Source: Tanypteryx hageni (taxonomy: Eukaryota; Arthropoda; Insecta; Odonata; Petaluridae). From it: DNA of 64,000 nt. Shown here piece by piece: positions 1 to 12,472 of this stretch. Each line of letters starts with the position of its first letter. Positions within the stretch are counted from its first letter, which is position 1. The position numbers and the translations under genes are program-made. The DNA is taken from the NCBI GenBank assembly GCA_028673005.1, contig CM054116.1:94260707-94324706 (forward strand), written 5' to 3'. The notes beneath the pieces are model-generated. The model worked only from the letters and a program-made list of their open reading frames with translations, was not told the origin of the DNA and ran no database searches.

Positions 1-359
1 GTTTTATTATTTTAGAGACGACGACGGCGGTGCACACGGGCGCCGGGAACAACTGCAGAAAATAACAGACGGGCGTCTCTATTTTATTGCCCTTGCTTGC
101 AAAATCGCGAAGACTTGACTTCTTCACAACAGGTAACGAAAAATGAATACCAGCGTGGGATGCATTTAAATAGCGCGAGAAGGATGGAGAAGGCTTTCCA
201 GACTCGCTTGCCCTATTACCTCATCGGTGGGAGTGGAAGAAGGTCTGAAGCGAACAATTGCTTTCTACTCGATCATTCCCTCAAAGTCAAAAGGACAAAC
301 TGCTCGACTCATCAATCTCGTGACTATGTGGGAATAATTTTTGAAACGAGAAAAAAGTC

Positions 360-430
360 TGCTGTGACCGGGAATCGAACCCGGGTCTTCCACTTGCCGG
401 GCGGATATTCTACCTCTGAACTATCGTAGC
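360..430 (-). tRNA. tRNA-Gly-like gene, probably a pseudogene
   Basis: Read on the minus strand, a 71-nt sequence aligns without gaps to insect tRNA-Gly(GCC). It has a clear A box (GTTCAGAGGTAGAAT), an intact T arm with B box (GGTTCGATTCC) and a run of six T just downstream that would serve as an RNA polymerase III terminator. The acceptor stem has two mismatched pairs, the base before the anticodon is C rather than U, and the anticodon triplet reads GGC instead of GCC. The anticodon and T stems still pair. I read it as a decayed tRNA-Gly copy; a SINE head is less likely because no SINE body follows. Confidence 0.6.
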
Positions 431-480
431 AGAACAATTTTTCTCGTTTCTGAACGCGGATGTTTCCTTGGTTGGGACTA

Positions 481-602
481 TGAGTAAATTTTATTTTCAT
501 CTATTGTTTGCTCTTTCCCAACAAGTGTCCTGATTCAAAAATTGAGTAAATTTTATTTTCATCTATTGTTTGCTCTTTCCCAACAAGTGTCCTGATTCAA
601 AA
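481..602. repeat. tandem duplication, 62-bp unit, two copies
   Basis: A unit beginning TGAGTAAATTTTATTTTCAT occurs at 481 and again at 543, with no difference seen over about 60 bp, so the duplication is recent (or an assembly artefact). No coding content. Confidence 0.9.
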
Positions 603-1584
603 AGGTTAACTTTTCCTCGTGGTGGGTAATATACCAAAAGCACAAACAAATCGGTCGCTGTTTTTAATCTCTACCTCAATTTCCAGGAGTATGCTCGGGT
701 CAAATAAATCAAAATAATCATTATAGTTATGCATTGTGGCTGCGATTTTACTCGGATTTTTAATGAGGAGTTTACAAGTATTTAACCTATAAAAAACTTA
801 CTGGCGGCAAATGAAAAATGTGCTCACTCGTTTATCACGCGACTAAACATACATTAGAAACATACGATACGGGAAGCCATAATCTTCGATATAACAGTGA
901 TTTCCTCGAGCGAAAATACAAAATTCCATAATAGTGCACCAAACGAATCACGCCAATTTCATACTAAATATAATTATTATACCTTCTATCGTCCGGGGAT
1001 GAAAAAGGGGTTATTTTTGTTTAGATTCGCATAAATGTTTCAAATTTAGTGAAACCATAAGCGGCAAATTTAACAAGGCTATAAGCTATTGTTTTAAATT
1101 ACGTATAGCTTAAAATTTCACTAGGAATAATTAATGTTCGACAATCTCCATATTAATAAATCTACTTCATTAAAACTCAGGTTATAAAAAAATCATAATA
1201 AGAATTATTTTTTAGGGAACGTAGTTTATCCATTGCTGCATATACATAAATTCACGCCGATAAATGTGAACACGAAATGATATTTATTCAATCGTACAAC
1301 TTAAAAGAGATGGTATTGTTTCTTCATTAAACAAATTTAATTACAGAAAAGAACTATCGAGCTACTTAGGCTGAAATCAAGTTGAGAAACTTTTTCAAAC
1401 ATCCATAAGAAGCACAGGAAAACGATGTGAACTACTAAAAATCATTCACCATAAGTGCTTTCATCGATAGTAGATTCTAAAAACAGACGGTACTACAGGT
1501 GAATCGCCGCTGATGGCGGCTGCTTGGAACCAGAAATGCGTATCCGGCTTTCGCACCTTCTAATGGCTATAGAAAAAAACATAA
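603..1584. other. AT-rich intergenic stretch, no gene recognised
   Basis: No ORF of note, no recognisable transposon ends and no RNA gene were seen. Confidence 0.5.
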
Positions 1585-1586
1585 TA

Positions 1587-3888
1587 CAGTCAAACTCGTT
1601 TATAACGAGCACGGTTGTAACGAGTTCACGGCTATAGTGAGCAAATGCTACCTCCAAGATAAGTTTACATGCATTTACATACAAATATTTCACGTATATA
1701 ACGAGCACGATTCACGGATATATCGAGCAAACTTCGACCACTTCTCACTGTCTCAAACGCGGCGGCGGTCAGCCCCTTCAATCCTCATAGTGATCCAAAA
1801 TATGTAATCTTGTGTTCTCGAGTCCAGCCTCTACACCCTATCCCTCGGGGAGGTTAAAGACCCTGGCGTTGTTGTTAAAAAATAATCCCTTCGTCCAAAC
1901 CAAGAATTCCCAACTTGCAGGTACAGTGGTACTCGCGGAGGTCCTTTGTCCTCTCCTCCCAACCAGGAGGTTGTGTTTGGAAGGGGGTAAGGGCATGTAC
2001 AATGGCACCCACCCCCGTCGCTCAGCCGAATGCACCCAACACCCTTTCCCACGTAAAGATGGGAAATCCCACGTTTAATCCGTCTCCTCATTAACTCTTC
2101 CTGGAATTGGTATGCTCACAGTTTGCAAAGAAAGTTCGTAGCGTTGATCACAAAAATCAGTTGAGATTTTGCCCTTGAACGAGTAACATGTCCTTACATA
2201 AAAGGAAGTGTTTGTCTATTCGCGAAAAAGGTGATATTATTCGAGAGTTAGAACGTGGTAAAAAATGTTGAAGTGTGTAAAAAAATTAATTTATCGTCGT
2301 CTACGGTTTCAACCTTATGGAAAAACAAAGAAGCGATTTTATCTGCACTAGAGAACAACCTAACAACGAACAAGAAAATGAGGAAGTGTGACTTGGGTAC
2401 TGTTGATCAAGCACTTCTGGAGTGGTTTAAGAGGCAGAGAAATGCTGGTTTCCCCATCAAGGTACAGGCAGATAAATTTGCAAAACAGTTAGGACACGAG
2501 AACTTCACATGCAATAACGGGTGGCTTGACCGTTTTAAAAATCGGCATAACATTGTTTATGCGAAAGGCCCTGTCAGCAGATTCAAAAACGGCAAGTGAA
2601 TGGGTGAAAAGTGTTTGGGAGGAGTGTGGAAAAGGTTACAGAGAAGAAGACATCTACAATGCCGACGAAACTGGACTGTTTTACAACATGATGCCTGATG
2701 CAATGTTTAAATTCAAAGGTGACAAACGTGTTGGTGGCAAAAGACCTAAGAATTGTTTAACAGTTTTTATGTGCTCAAACATGAATGGGAGTGACAAAAA
2801 AAAACTTTTTGTTATTGGTAAGTCACAAAAGCCACGTTGTTTCAAAAATGTAAAGAAGCTTCCCGTTGAATATGCAGCTAATAACTAAAATAATAACTTC
2901 CAATAATTTTCAGCAATATGTAAGTCAGTGGAACAACGAGTTACGGAGGAAAAATAGAAACATTCTACTCCTTGTCGATATCTGTCCTGCGCACCAACAT
3001 ATGCAGGAGTTATCCAATGTAAAACTGGTGTTTTGCCTCCAAATGCGACTTCTATTTTGCAGCCAATGGACATGGGGATAATTAAAAGTTTTAAATGCCA
3101 TTTCAAGCGATTTTTTGTTCTACAGTTGATTGAAAGTATGGAAAGAGGTTTAGATGGCAACGACTCTGTATTGGATGCAATTCATTTGATGACAGGTGCA
3201 TGTTTCACCTACAACGATCATAAACTGTTTTCGAAAGTTTGGTTTAATATCGGGAGAATTTTCGATTGATAACCATAACGTTGATGAAGATCAGAATGGC
3301 TTAAAGAAAATGGAATTGCGAGTTTTGACCATGTAAATGACATTGACAATTTTGTTCATGTTGATGATGATTTGATTACCAGTGGAATTCCTACGGAGAG
3401 TGAAATAATAGAGACAGTATAAAGCACAGCAGGCAGTGATGAAGACAATGTTGAATGTGTCGAAGACACAATCCTTACTCAGGATGCCGTGGAAACATTA
3501 AATGATTTATTTGAAAACATTGACATTTCCGATGGTGTTTTTAGTGCACTAAGTGTAATAAGAGGAAACTTAAGAGACTTCAAAGTGAAATCTATGAAAC
3601 AGGCTACTATTCAAAGTTATTTTTGTAAAAAGGGGAGTGATTAAGGATGCAGCTGTGAGTAAATTTTATATGTACGTATGTTTACTTCAAATTTTCTAGT
3701 TTATTCTCATTTTTAGGTTTTTTCATAAATTTACTAAATAACCTTTCAGTTTATATATTCACTTTTACTTCTTATGTCTTATTTCACCATACGTATGCAT
3801 GCTTTTGCCTTCACGGATATTAAGTTTAACGGCTATAACGAGCAAAACTAAACGGTCCCGTGGCGCTCGTTATAGCCGAGTTTGACTG
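1587..3888 (+). mobile_element. pogo/Tigger-type DNA transposon, defective, 2.3 kb
   Basis: Terminal inverted repeats start CAGTCAAACTCG at the left and end CGAGTTTGACTG at the right, flanked on both sides by the TA target duplication (1585-1586, 3889-3890). Subterminal motifs of the form TATAACGAGC recur near both ends. The interior carries a broken CENP-B-type DDE transposase on the + strand. A GC-richer, pyrimidine-rich stretch at about 1812-2090 precedes the transposase and is unexplained. Confidence 0.9.
2188..3644 (+). pseudogene. pogo/Tigger (DDE_1) transposase pseudogene
   Basis: The reading starts at the ATG at 2188 and passes through at least three frames, so the gene is dead. Recognisable in order are: an N-terminal helix-turn-helix (STVSTLWKNKEAI), a CENP-B-like second DNA-binding segment (NNGWLDRFKNRHN), and the catalytic core. 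The three expected aspartates of the pogo DDD triad sit in NADETGLFY (about 2660), LLLVDICPAHQ (about 2970) and ILQPMDMGII (about 3060), each in a different frame context from its neighbours. An in-frame stop near 3421 interrupts the acidic C-terminal tail, which ends in KQATIQSYFCKKGSD before the stop at 3642-3644. QATIQSYF fits the PCNA-interacting (PIP) box pattern. Confidence 0.88.
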
Positions 3889-4160
3889 TAGTTCAAATTT
3901 TATTTTGTTTAGAAAATTTTCCATTTCGAGCAAAATGTCGATTAATTTTATTTTATTGACTCGAATAAGACTTATTCGATAAATTACTCAAGCATATTAA
4001 CTTACGCTAACTCCACAGAGGTAATTTTTCCTAAAGATAGTATTACGCTTAAAACTATAATAACATCTCTAAGTGTACTGGATCAAATGCTGCTGGAAGT
4101 TATACATAGCAATTAAAAAATAAGTTTCGAGAGAATACGGCGTATGTTAACGCTGGGATA

Positions 4161-4196
4161 ATTCCTCTTCAGCCGTTATTGCGGCTGAGGAGGAAT
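4161..4196. repeat. short hairpin, 15-bp stem
   Basis: ATTCCTCTTCAGCCG and CGGCTGAGGAGGAAT form an inverted repeat with one mismatch around a 6-base loop. Its role is unknown; no U-run follows to suggest a terminator. Confidence 0.6.
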
Positions 4197-4339
4197 AATA
4201 TGAAGTATGTTTTGGGCGAAGAAATTGTTTCTCAAATGTTCATTCAAATGTCATGGCATTTTTCGTAATTTTACTAGAATTTACGACGGTTAGAAGAAAA
4301 ACTAACCGATTAAAATTGATTTAATAAATGTAAAGGGCT

Positions 4340-5930
4340 GTATATCTCGCCATTTATGTTACGTTCTCAGAGAAAAACCCACGTGGAATACAATAAGTTA
4401 ACGTTACGCTATGGACTAGTAACGACCGTTGTCTCCGAGCCGTTCGCAAAAAAAACGTTCCAATTAAGACCCAGAGCGTAAAAAAGCAGATTAAAAAAGG
4501 GAAATGTCGCCCTCCGTTCTCCCCTAGCCCCAACAAGCTCCTTTTTTTGTCCCGAGCCAGCAATTTCCTAATTAAATTCACGCCATCTAAAACCATCATT
4601 TTCAAAACAACCCCCACTTAAGCGATAGATCTTATCCGCCGTCCGTCCCATACGATCCGGGTAAACTGTTCGCGTGAATTCAATCTCGAGGATGAATCAA
4701 TCTTTTTAATGCGTTTTCGAGCCGATCTCGGTCGTTGGCCATCGTTAACAAAATGACACGACGGCCCAGGACGAAGATTCTAACTGTGAAATGGAAAGTG
4801 ATGAAAAGTACCTTCATTGCGGAAGTTCGCCGACCCTCGAAAGGACCCGCTTTACCTATACACGAAATTTGTTCGCGCGTCATCCGCCTGCCGAGGAGTT
4901 ACAAAAACGCTCGTAAAATTAACAACGCGATAATCGGAGTCAAAGCGTTCGAATCGTCGACGGTATATCGGATTTAAAATGTGAAAATTGACAGCACCGA
5001 TAAAGTTAGCCCTCGAATTCAACGGAATGTTAAGTCATGAATGATTAGGTGTAAAGAATAGCAATCTAGGAAGAGCGTGACAAACAATATCATCATTCGC
5101 GCCTTGGGCTCTGACGGTAACAAAGACCGACACAAACCTCAACGCTGGCAGCAGGCTTGGAACCAGCAACTTCAGTATAGGAAAACACTATTCCTCCACA
5201 AAAAAACACCAAATAAAAGCGACTAACAACCAGTACCTGACCAGACACCTGCGGGTCGGCGGTCCGCCTTTCAGGTTGGCACGAAATGATCGTTAACGTT
5301 CGGTAGGCGTCACGTGTTCGACTAATACCGCAACCCGCATTAATACTAGACATACGATGGCCTTCGTGCATGTCCGAGTTCCGCACGAAAACAAAAGAGC
5401 AGAGCTATTTCACGAGCCCGCGTTATTTTCGGATGGCACGTGAGGGTTATGGGAGAGGGTCGTGTGCCGCGCACCTTACCAGATGGCGGTCGGATTCACG
5501 CTGTCCCCTTCCGGCTGCGACCTCCTTGCGCGGGGACGGCAAGGTCTGCTAGGATACGCTCCAAAGGTCGCCGTAGACTCCGAGGGCCACCTTGGCCCCA
5601 TTGCACCCGCAGGGCGGAGAAACCACGCCAAACGCTATGGCGTGAAAGGTTCTATCGTAACCTCATGGAAACGAGAGCGGAGAAAAAAATGAACGTCCCC
5701 ACCTCACGAAACCTCCTCGCACAGACTGATCGATCTCGCGCCGTCACCCCGTCACGCCCCCCTCCGAACATTCTGTGCGACGTGCGCAAAACGGAGGAAG
5801 CCATCCCTCTGGCGGAAGTGTCGCGAAGCGCTTCGGTGCCAACAGAATGGAGTTCAATCTCGTCGAGTTTCGACCGTAAATGTTTTCGTTCCAGTCGCCA
5901 GGTGTGCCTTATGGTAAATGGGTGAAAAGA
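4340..5930. other. CpG-rich block, function unknown
   Basis: By eye this 1.6-kb stretch has far more CG dinucleotides and higher GC than its AT-rich surroundings. Several overlapping ORFs exist on both strands (the longest, 5440-5925, + strand, 161 codons), but none resembles a known protein and they look like by-products of the base composition. It could be an unmethylated regulatory region, a promoter or 5' exon of a gene that I cannot resolve, or an inserted sequence. Confidence 0.4.
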
Positions 5931-8289
5931 ACCCCAGAGTTTACAAGAGCAGTTTTTTTAATATTTCTGTTGAACATGAGTTGATTATACCCCGACATCA
6001 TCCCTTGAAGGATTAAGGATTTGCGAGACGCCTATGGGAAGCGAAGCAGACGAGGAATGGAAAAAAATGTTTTACAGCAGTTTCTAAATTTCCGTATCCT
6101 TATAAAAATTATAGAACTTCATAGGCGTAAAAAAGGAATGGTTTATCATCGCGCTATAAATAAAATGTTCAAGTTTGAAGTGGAGGTGCGGGTCATAAAT
6201 TACATGAGAGCCAGACATTTTCCGGTGTCGCTGTTATTTTTACATATGTCTTCCTCCCTGCCTTCTAAATAGTTTCCTAAAAAAGTGTTATGAACCTTTT
6301 TTCACAAAAAATTCTGGTGTCGTTTCATCATTTATTCAGCTCAGTGAATATTATTGCCTGGTGCACGAGATATTTTCAACGTACGATATTGATTTATTTA
6401 TCTATTTATTAAAGAACGAACCATGAACGGCCAGTAATCCTGATCTATTTTAATGGATAACATAACAGCAGAAAACAAAATATCAATAACAAAAAATTAT
6501 GTATAGATCATAATAACACGGATGACAAAACCGTGGCTCGTGAGCCACATGCGCCTCTTTTAGCTTAATGTTCGGCTCTTTTTCATTTACACTCAAGAGC
6601 GTATCAAGCCCCATCACGTCAGAATGCAATAACAAGGTGCGACTAACAATAAGACGTTTGGGGATGCTAAAGGGACATGCATTCTCTCTTAATTGCTTCG
6701 AATACAAGTTATGTTTGCGCTTCACACATTTTTGTGCGCAAAATGTGTCTTGCGCTCTCGAACTTAGGAAGATTATCATATGCGACTCTGAGGGTATGCA
6801 GGTTTGGACACCCCTTAGAGTCTATATACATAAGCGCTGGATTTTATTGCCTTTTTGGACGTTTTGTTGACGCTACGTATTTCAATTTCACCACGATGTT
6901 GGTAAATATTTACTGAATCTGAAAGACTGCGGATAGCTGGACTCAAAAAGAGCAAATGGGAAAAACTAACTTCTGCTATCCCCATGGACCTGTGTAACAT
7001 TTTTTTGGCATAACACAACAACGGCCTACCAGCCTCTAACGCCCGATAACCTAATCCGCCCCTGGTTGCGATTAGATTCTTTACGCCCAATCAACACGAT
7101 TCTTCACCATCAACGCTAAGGTATCTGAAATTAAATTCTAAGCCACTCATTTTAATCATTGGTTCTCCCATCTTTCACCCTGAATCGCCGTTTGCCTGCG
7201 AGATTTCAATTTACTTCTAAAGTCCTTCTCCCTCCCGCTTCCTTTGTTTTCCTTGGAAATTAATTAACCTCCAATACCACCCTCAACGCCGCCACTCCCT
7301 TCTTTCTCTCTCATCGACACCTCTTCCAGCCCAACGACGTCACCTTGACAATTTCGACGTAAAGGAGATCCATAGCAATTTGCCCTATAAGTAGAATCTA
7401 CGATGAAGCTATTTAGGGAATGGAAAAGTGAAAAGAAGGCAATCGCGGCTTCTTTCATAACAATATTGGAAAGGTGTGTACTCCATGTCGGAGTGCACAG
7501 TTTCCAAAAGCATTATTTGCGATTTATGTTATCATGTCAAAAAATATAAATATTAATGTTTTAGTCTAATAACTAAGCACTGCAAAAGGATACATCACAA
7601 GTGATGCCATGGAAATATTGAATTTGTGACTTAGCAATTTATTGTATAATCAGCAATAATTGATTGAAAAATCGAAAATTATTTAAAACATACCTCACTT
7701 GAAATGAGCAGTAGTTATCTTTACGTTCACGTCCATTCCTTCGCTGTAAATTATCCATTTCTTTTCACTTAAAATAAAAGTAAAATTAATATAAAATTTA
7801 TTTTAAAAACTGTATACGTGAGGAAAATAAACGTATTTAAGTTCATTTATTCGTAGTGGTTAATTCAGTTCCTTTCCTGCAGCCCCACGAAAGGAAATTA
7901 AATGTATTTACAGTGGATCTTGTTTATTTCAGTTATCACGAAGATTGTTTTCGTTGTCAACGATTAAACGTTCTGAGTAAATTACGTCTTTCTCATTTGA
8001 TTCTCTCGAAAACGGCTCCTCCTTCGATAAAAACGTACTGAACAAAACATATTTTATTTGATTAGTTCTACAAATTTTGTGTGAAGACCTTTTTGGTATA
8101 AGTAATATTTTACGAGATATGACTGAAAGCTTATATTTTGTCACCGGTAAAGTAGCCTTCCTGATTAGACCATGTGAACCATTTACGTCATTTTCTTATT
8201 TTCTTTGCCCCAAAGTCCTAATTACCAATTTTCATGAACATCCGCACAGTAGTTTCGGAGATTAAACGTGAGAACGGACGAAGATGTGC
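5931..8289. other. non-coding stretch with hAT-like remnants
   Basis: No gene is recognised. Around 6519-6600 a segment (CCGTGGCTCGTGAGCCACAT) resembles the start of a hAT nonautonomous element. At about 7018-7062 the sequence ends AATCCGCCCCTG, which looks like a hAT right end without an identifiable partner. Both are solitary, decayed ends. Confidence 0.4.
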
Positions 8290-8297
8290 CCATAAGA

Positions 8298-8603
8298 CAA
8301 GGGTGGGCAAACTACGGCCCACGGGCCACATGTGCCCCGCGAGGGCATTTTATGTGGGACATGATGCCATTATGAATGCGAGCCGTAATATAAAATACAG
8401 ACAATTTCATATTTGTAGCTTAATATTTTGTCCGAAATCCTTTCCAGTGATGTTATGGGGATAACATATTACTTATTATTGAATTTCACTAGCAGGATCC
8501 TTCGCATTATCTCAATCAACTTCCGATGCGAACCCTAACGCGGCCCGCCGAAGCATTTGCAAATGTCAATGCGGCGCGCCACGTAAAAAGTTTGCCACCC
8601 CTG
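8298..8603. mobile_element. hAT-type MITE, 306 bp
   Basis: Left end CAAGGGTGGGCAAACT and right end AGTTTGCCACCCCTG are inverted copies. The 8-bp flanks are CCATAAGA (8290-8297) and CCATAAGG (8604-8611), a target duplication matching at 7 of 8 positions. The interior is non-coding. Confidence 0.85.
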
Positions 8604-8734
8604 CCATAAGGCGTTGCGCTACTATCGCTTCGCTGGTAAAAAAACACGCCTAAAACGGGAATGCGAAGTTATCTGAAAGTTATTTGAAAATCCAAAAAAT
8701 TCTTATAATTTTCGATATTAAGCCGCGATTCAAC

Positions 8735-11229
8735 TAGTGCTTGTCATTTCCCGGTTCTTTCACAATCCCGGGATTCAAAATTATAAATCCCGGGAATTTC
8801 CCGGGATTCCAATAAACAATTTAAAAATCATTTAAAAAGAAATAAAAAAATAAAAATAAGGTTACTAATTGTTTGTTTATGACCTTGGGTTGATATAAAA
8901 CCTTTTAAAAATTATAAAAAGGAAGAATAAAATAAAAATAGTGTTACAACTTTTTTATAAACAAGTGAATGTTATTAAGTAACTTTACTCAAAATTTAGG
9001 ATTTTTTATCAATTCATTCGGGTTATTTAATGTTTCAGTAGAAAATTACTCCATTTCGTTTGAAGTTCGAAGAAATTCGTTAAAATCATTTCCAAATATG
9101 GGTTACACGAATAAAATAAAAAATAAATGAAATTAGCGTTTATTTATTGACCTGGAATTTGCTTATCATATTGATTATAAAATATAGTTACCAATGCACA
9201 CGGTATATAATAAAATATGAATTGAAACATCTATACCATTAGCATAAACTTCTCACATAAGAATAAAATCATATCGATAACAGTGTTCTAATTATTATTT
9301 CCTATTATTGATTTATAGTAACTTTTAAGAAAACATAAGGTGCTCACACTTCGATCACTCAGTGATGTGCGTATTTTGGTTATGAAAAGACCAGCTGCAG
9401 AGAAGGCCCTCTCCGCCTCGACTGACATAGGAGGGATGGTTAAGATAGCATCAAAAAGGAGGTTTAAATTAGCCGTGCGTTTACCAGTTGCTTTGAAGAC
9501 ATCCATTTCTTTAGCAATGCTACTAACATCATAACTGTGGCTAACATCTGCTTCACAGATTACTCTTTCAATGGCGGCATCTAATTTCTCTGCAAGTGAC
9601 AATTGTTTTTGGGGTGATGAACTCATACAAAGAGTAATACCCCTACGGGAGGAAATTGACAAGTTTGTAAAGCGGATTTGGTGCGATCTGCTGAAACCTC
9701 CTTTTCCCCTGGTTCACCGCTTTTAAAAAGCTTAAAGATTAACTTCTCGGCAGTAGATTGTAGGATTGATTTCGACGGCAATGGAAAATACGAATATGAT
9801 TGATTCGAATCAAACAAAGGATTATTCAAATAGTGCAGTAAACCTATCAAGTTCGTGTTCCTATATTTTTTCATCCTTTTCAGTATCTGTTGCTTCATTT
9901 CTGTGGAAAAGTCAGTATTTTGTTCACTCAATTTATCTAAGATTTATGTGAAAACACCTTCAGCAGAAAGTAGGGTTGCATCTCTTACGCTAAGCATTTC
10001 AACTCCAATCTTAGCAAGTTTTAACGAAGTAATTATAGCATTGATAACTTGGGAGTTCCTTTTCAGAAATATCCATCGAGGTTCCCAGGTCAATGAGTTC
10101 CTTAGAAATGAATGTTTTTAATGAAACAAATCTCTCTAGCATGTCAAGCAATGTATTACACCTTGTTCTTGAATCAATTTTCAGTTGAAGCTCGCCGTTA
10201 TGCTCTGTTCTCACGTATTTTTGCAGCAATTCATTCTTCACTGGCAGTTTGCGAAACACTTTCACAAATGTTCGCACTTTTTCAATTGTGCTGGAAATGC
10301 TCACCATTTTCACAGCCATTTGTGAGTTCAATATTTTTCGAAGAATCATCTGTGTAGATATTGGAAATTTCACAGTGGCTAAAAAATCTACATTCAAAAG
10401 TCTTCGTCTGAACTTTCTCTTTCCTCACATTCGTTTATAATTAGTCGTAGGACTTGAATGAGATTTCCTTACGTACAGAACATCACAAACAGCTAAATTG
10501 AGCCCACGTGCAAAATACAGCTCATGTTCAACATCGCTTAATCTACCAAATTTTATCATTATGCTTACTCCATCAGTAACACAAGCTATCACATACTTCT
10601 TCAATCATAACTCAAATTCTGTAAGTGTCATCTACACTAGTTTAACATTTTTTCCTGCAGGAAGGGACCCAAATATACGCACCATGCCCAAATTCCAGCA
10701 TTCATTATTAGCATGAAGATTGATATTTAAATGCCTACGATTTCGAAGAGAAGTATATTCATTCAGTGAAATGCTGAATCTTACACCCTCGGACACTTTT
10801 TCAGCTATTTCGGAAATAATGATTTGTTTCACACTCTTTGCCATCAGCATCTTTCTAGTATACAAAGTGAATGACTAATGAAGTTTTTGGGGCGGAATCT
10901 TTTGCTTTTATTTTAGAAATTTGGGCTGCTTCGTTCACGTTTTCAACGTTCATTCTTGGCCGATTTTTTCACAACAACATTTTCAAGTCTTCTTTTTTCA
11001 TATTATTTTTCCTAAGAAATATTGTGAAAATTGATAAAAGAATGACGGATTTGATTTTAGAAAGAAACTCGGATGCAGAAAAAATAAATTGGAATAGAGC
11101 GCGTGTTAGAGTGAAAACATAGGAAACGTAAAAACTTCGTATGTGCTCGCATCAATCAGTCGAGTACCGGGAATTCCCGGGGAACGGGAAAACCATTTTA
11201 CCCCCGGGATTCCGGGATGACAAGCACTA
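8735..11229 (-). mobile_element. hAT-superfamily transposon, defective, 2.5 kb
   Basis: The ends start TAGTGCTTGTCA and close TGACAAGCACTA, with subterminal CCCGGGA-rich sequence on both sides. The perfect 8-bp target duplication GATTCAAC lies at 8727-8734 and 11230-11237. The minus strand carries a fragmented hAT transposase. The intact duplication with a broken coding region suggests either a moderately old insertion or mobilisation of an already defective copy. Confidence 0.95.
9288..10865 (-). pseudogene. hAT transposase pseudogene
   Basis: Coding fragments run from about 10865 down to 9288 on the minus strand (10865-10632, 10397-10011, 9931-9623, 9662-9288), in different frames. The best preserved is the last, which holds the C-terminal hAT dimerisation region: PPMSVEAERAFSAAGLFITK followed by RTSLSDRSVSTLCFLKSYY. 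The order fits a single transposase broken by frameshifts and stops, with the catalytic middle in the two central fragments. No intact reading is possible. Confidence 0.85.
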
Positions 11230-11297
11230 GATTCAACTACAGTTTGTGTTGCGTTTTCCCCTACAATAAGTTTCAGGAGTGGTCGACAAATTATAAA

Positions 11298-11464
11298 CAG
11301 GGCTGTAGTGGAGGGTATACGGTGGTATACGCCGTATACCCTCTGCTTTTTCAAGTGAATGTGGTATACCCTCAGCTTTTTAAAAAGAACTGGGTAAGAC
11401 CCTGCTTCAAGGTTTTATTCCCGTATACGGTATACCCTCTGCTTTTTTTGCGACTACAGCACTG
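11298..11464. mobile_element. hAT-type MITE, 167 bp
   Basis: Ends CAGGGCTGTAGTGG and CGACTACAGCACTG are inverted copies, and the perfect 8-bp target duplication ATTATAAA occurs at 11290-11297 and 11465-11472. The interior is largely made of repeated GTATACC/GGTATAC and CTGCTTTTT motifs in both orientations. Confidence 0.92.
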
Positions 11465-11798
11465 ATTATAAACATCCTCCGGAAGCCACATCTGTTCTCT
11501 CTGTAAAAAAATCGATCCTGCAGAGTCCGATTCACTATGTACTAAATGCGAAAACAGCGCATTACCGAAAAATGTAATATGGTGGAATAATTTATCCACT
11601 CGAGGTACATAAAAAGGCTAAAAAAGATGCTTATTTTTTAGAACCTTCAAATATCGAACAAGAACATCCTAACGCTAACCCAATAACTGAACATAAAGTT
11701 TAAATGGATAATTAAATTTGAGTAAATTATTCAGCATTTAACTTTTCAACATCTTTGATCACACGGTCGTTTTCATCAAGATTATTCAAATTAGTTGC

Positions 11799-12111
11799 TG
11801 TTTGTATGGAATGTTTGGCTAATCAAACTCTTGGATTATCATAGCCATTACTACCTCCACACTGAACAAACACACACAAGGGAGGAGGGAAACCGGATGC
11901 CGGCTTTAGCCTACTCTTAACAAAGAGCACCAAGGAGGCCAATTGCTTAACGTCCCTTCCGAAGGACGGAGCGCTGACTTGCGCGGTTTCCTCAAATCAC
12001 ACAAGTAGGGGATCCCAAGTTAAAAAATCCGACCTCCGCCGGATTCGAACCTGGGACCGCTGCGCTGCATGGCAAGGCCAACGCTCTAACCACTCCGCCA
12101 CCGCCACCCTA
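11799..12111 (-). mobile_element. tRNA-derived SINE, 313 bp
   Basis: On the minus strand the head has a pol III A box (TGGCGGAGTGGTTAGAGCG) and B box (GGTTCGAATCC) at about 12107-12035. A body follows containing GGAAGGGACGTTAAGC, a motif seen in other tRNA-derived SINE bodies, and then a tail. An 11-bp target duplication, AAATTAGTTGC, lies at 11788-11798 and 12112-12122 and fixes both ends. The family is not identified. Confidence 0.9.
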
Positions 12112-12122
12112 AAATTAGTTGC

Positions 12123-12472
12123 GCACACACCGATCGTTGGTTTAAGTAGCCTACAAAAATTGTAAAAAGCAAAGCCAAAATGTGATTAAAATGAACGTTC
12201 ATGAAGGTACACAAGATATTAGGAAGTGGGACTGAGACATTCGAAGTAAATTTTAACCTAAGTGTTGGGGTTGGGTCTCACAAACTCAGGATTAGTATTT
12301 TATAATTCAAACCAGCCAAATCACCTTAAAAAAACTACTTATTAAGCTAGCGAGAACGCTTTTAATTCTCTATCGGCGAAAATTTTTATTATCATTGCCA
12401 CTATAAATGTCGCATTCAAACTCTTCCACAATTTTGCACCTGTATTTCTTATTTAAACGTCTAAACACTTTA
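12123..12472. other. AT-rich stretch, nothing recognised
   Basis: No ORF, RNA gene or transposon end was recognised. Confidence 0.5.

Noticed and set aside
1812..2091. overlapping ORFs on both strands inside the first Tigger element
   Set aside because: Mutually overlapping frames upstream of the transposase, no similarity seen; probably untranslated transposon sequence or a small insertion.
5130..5200. tRNA-like sequence with GGTTCCAAGCC on the minus strand
   Set aside because: The B box deviates from consensus and no A box at the right distance or terminator was seen.
5440..5925. 161-codon ORF on the + strand in the CpG-rich block
   Set aside because: Arg/Pro-rich composition reflects the base content; no domain, no splice context, and competing ORFs overlap on both strands.
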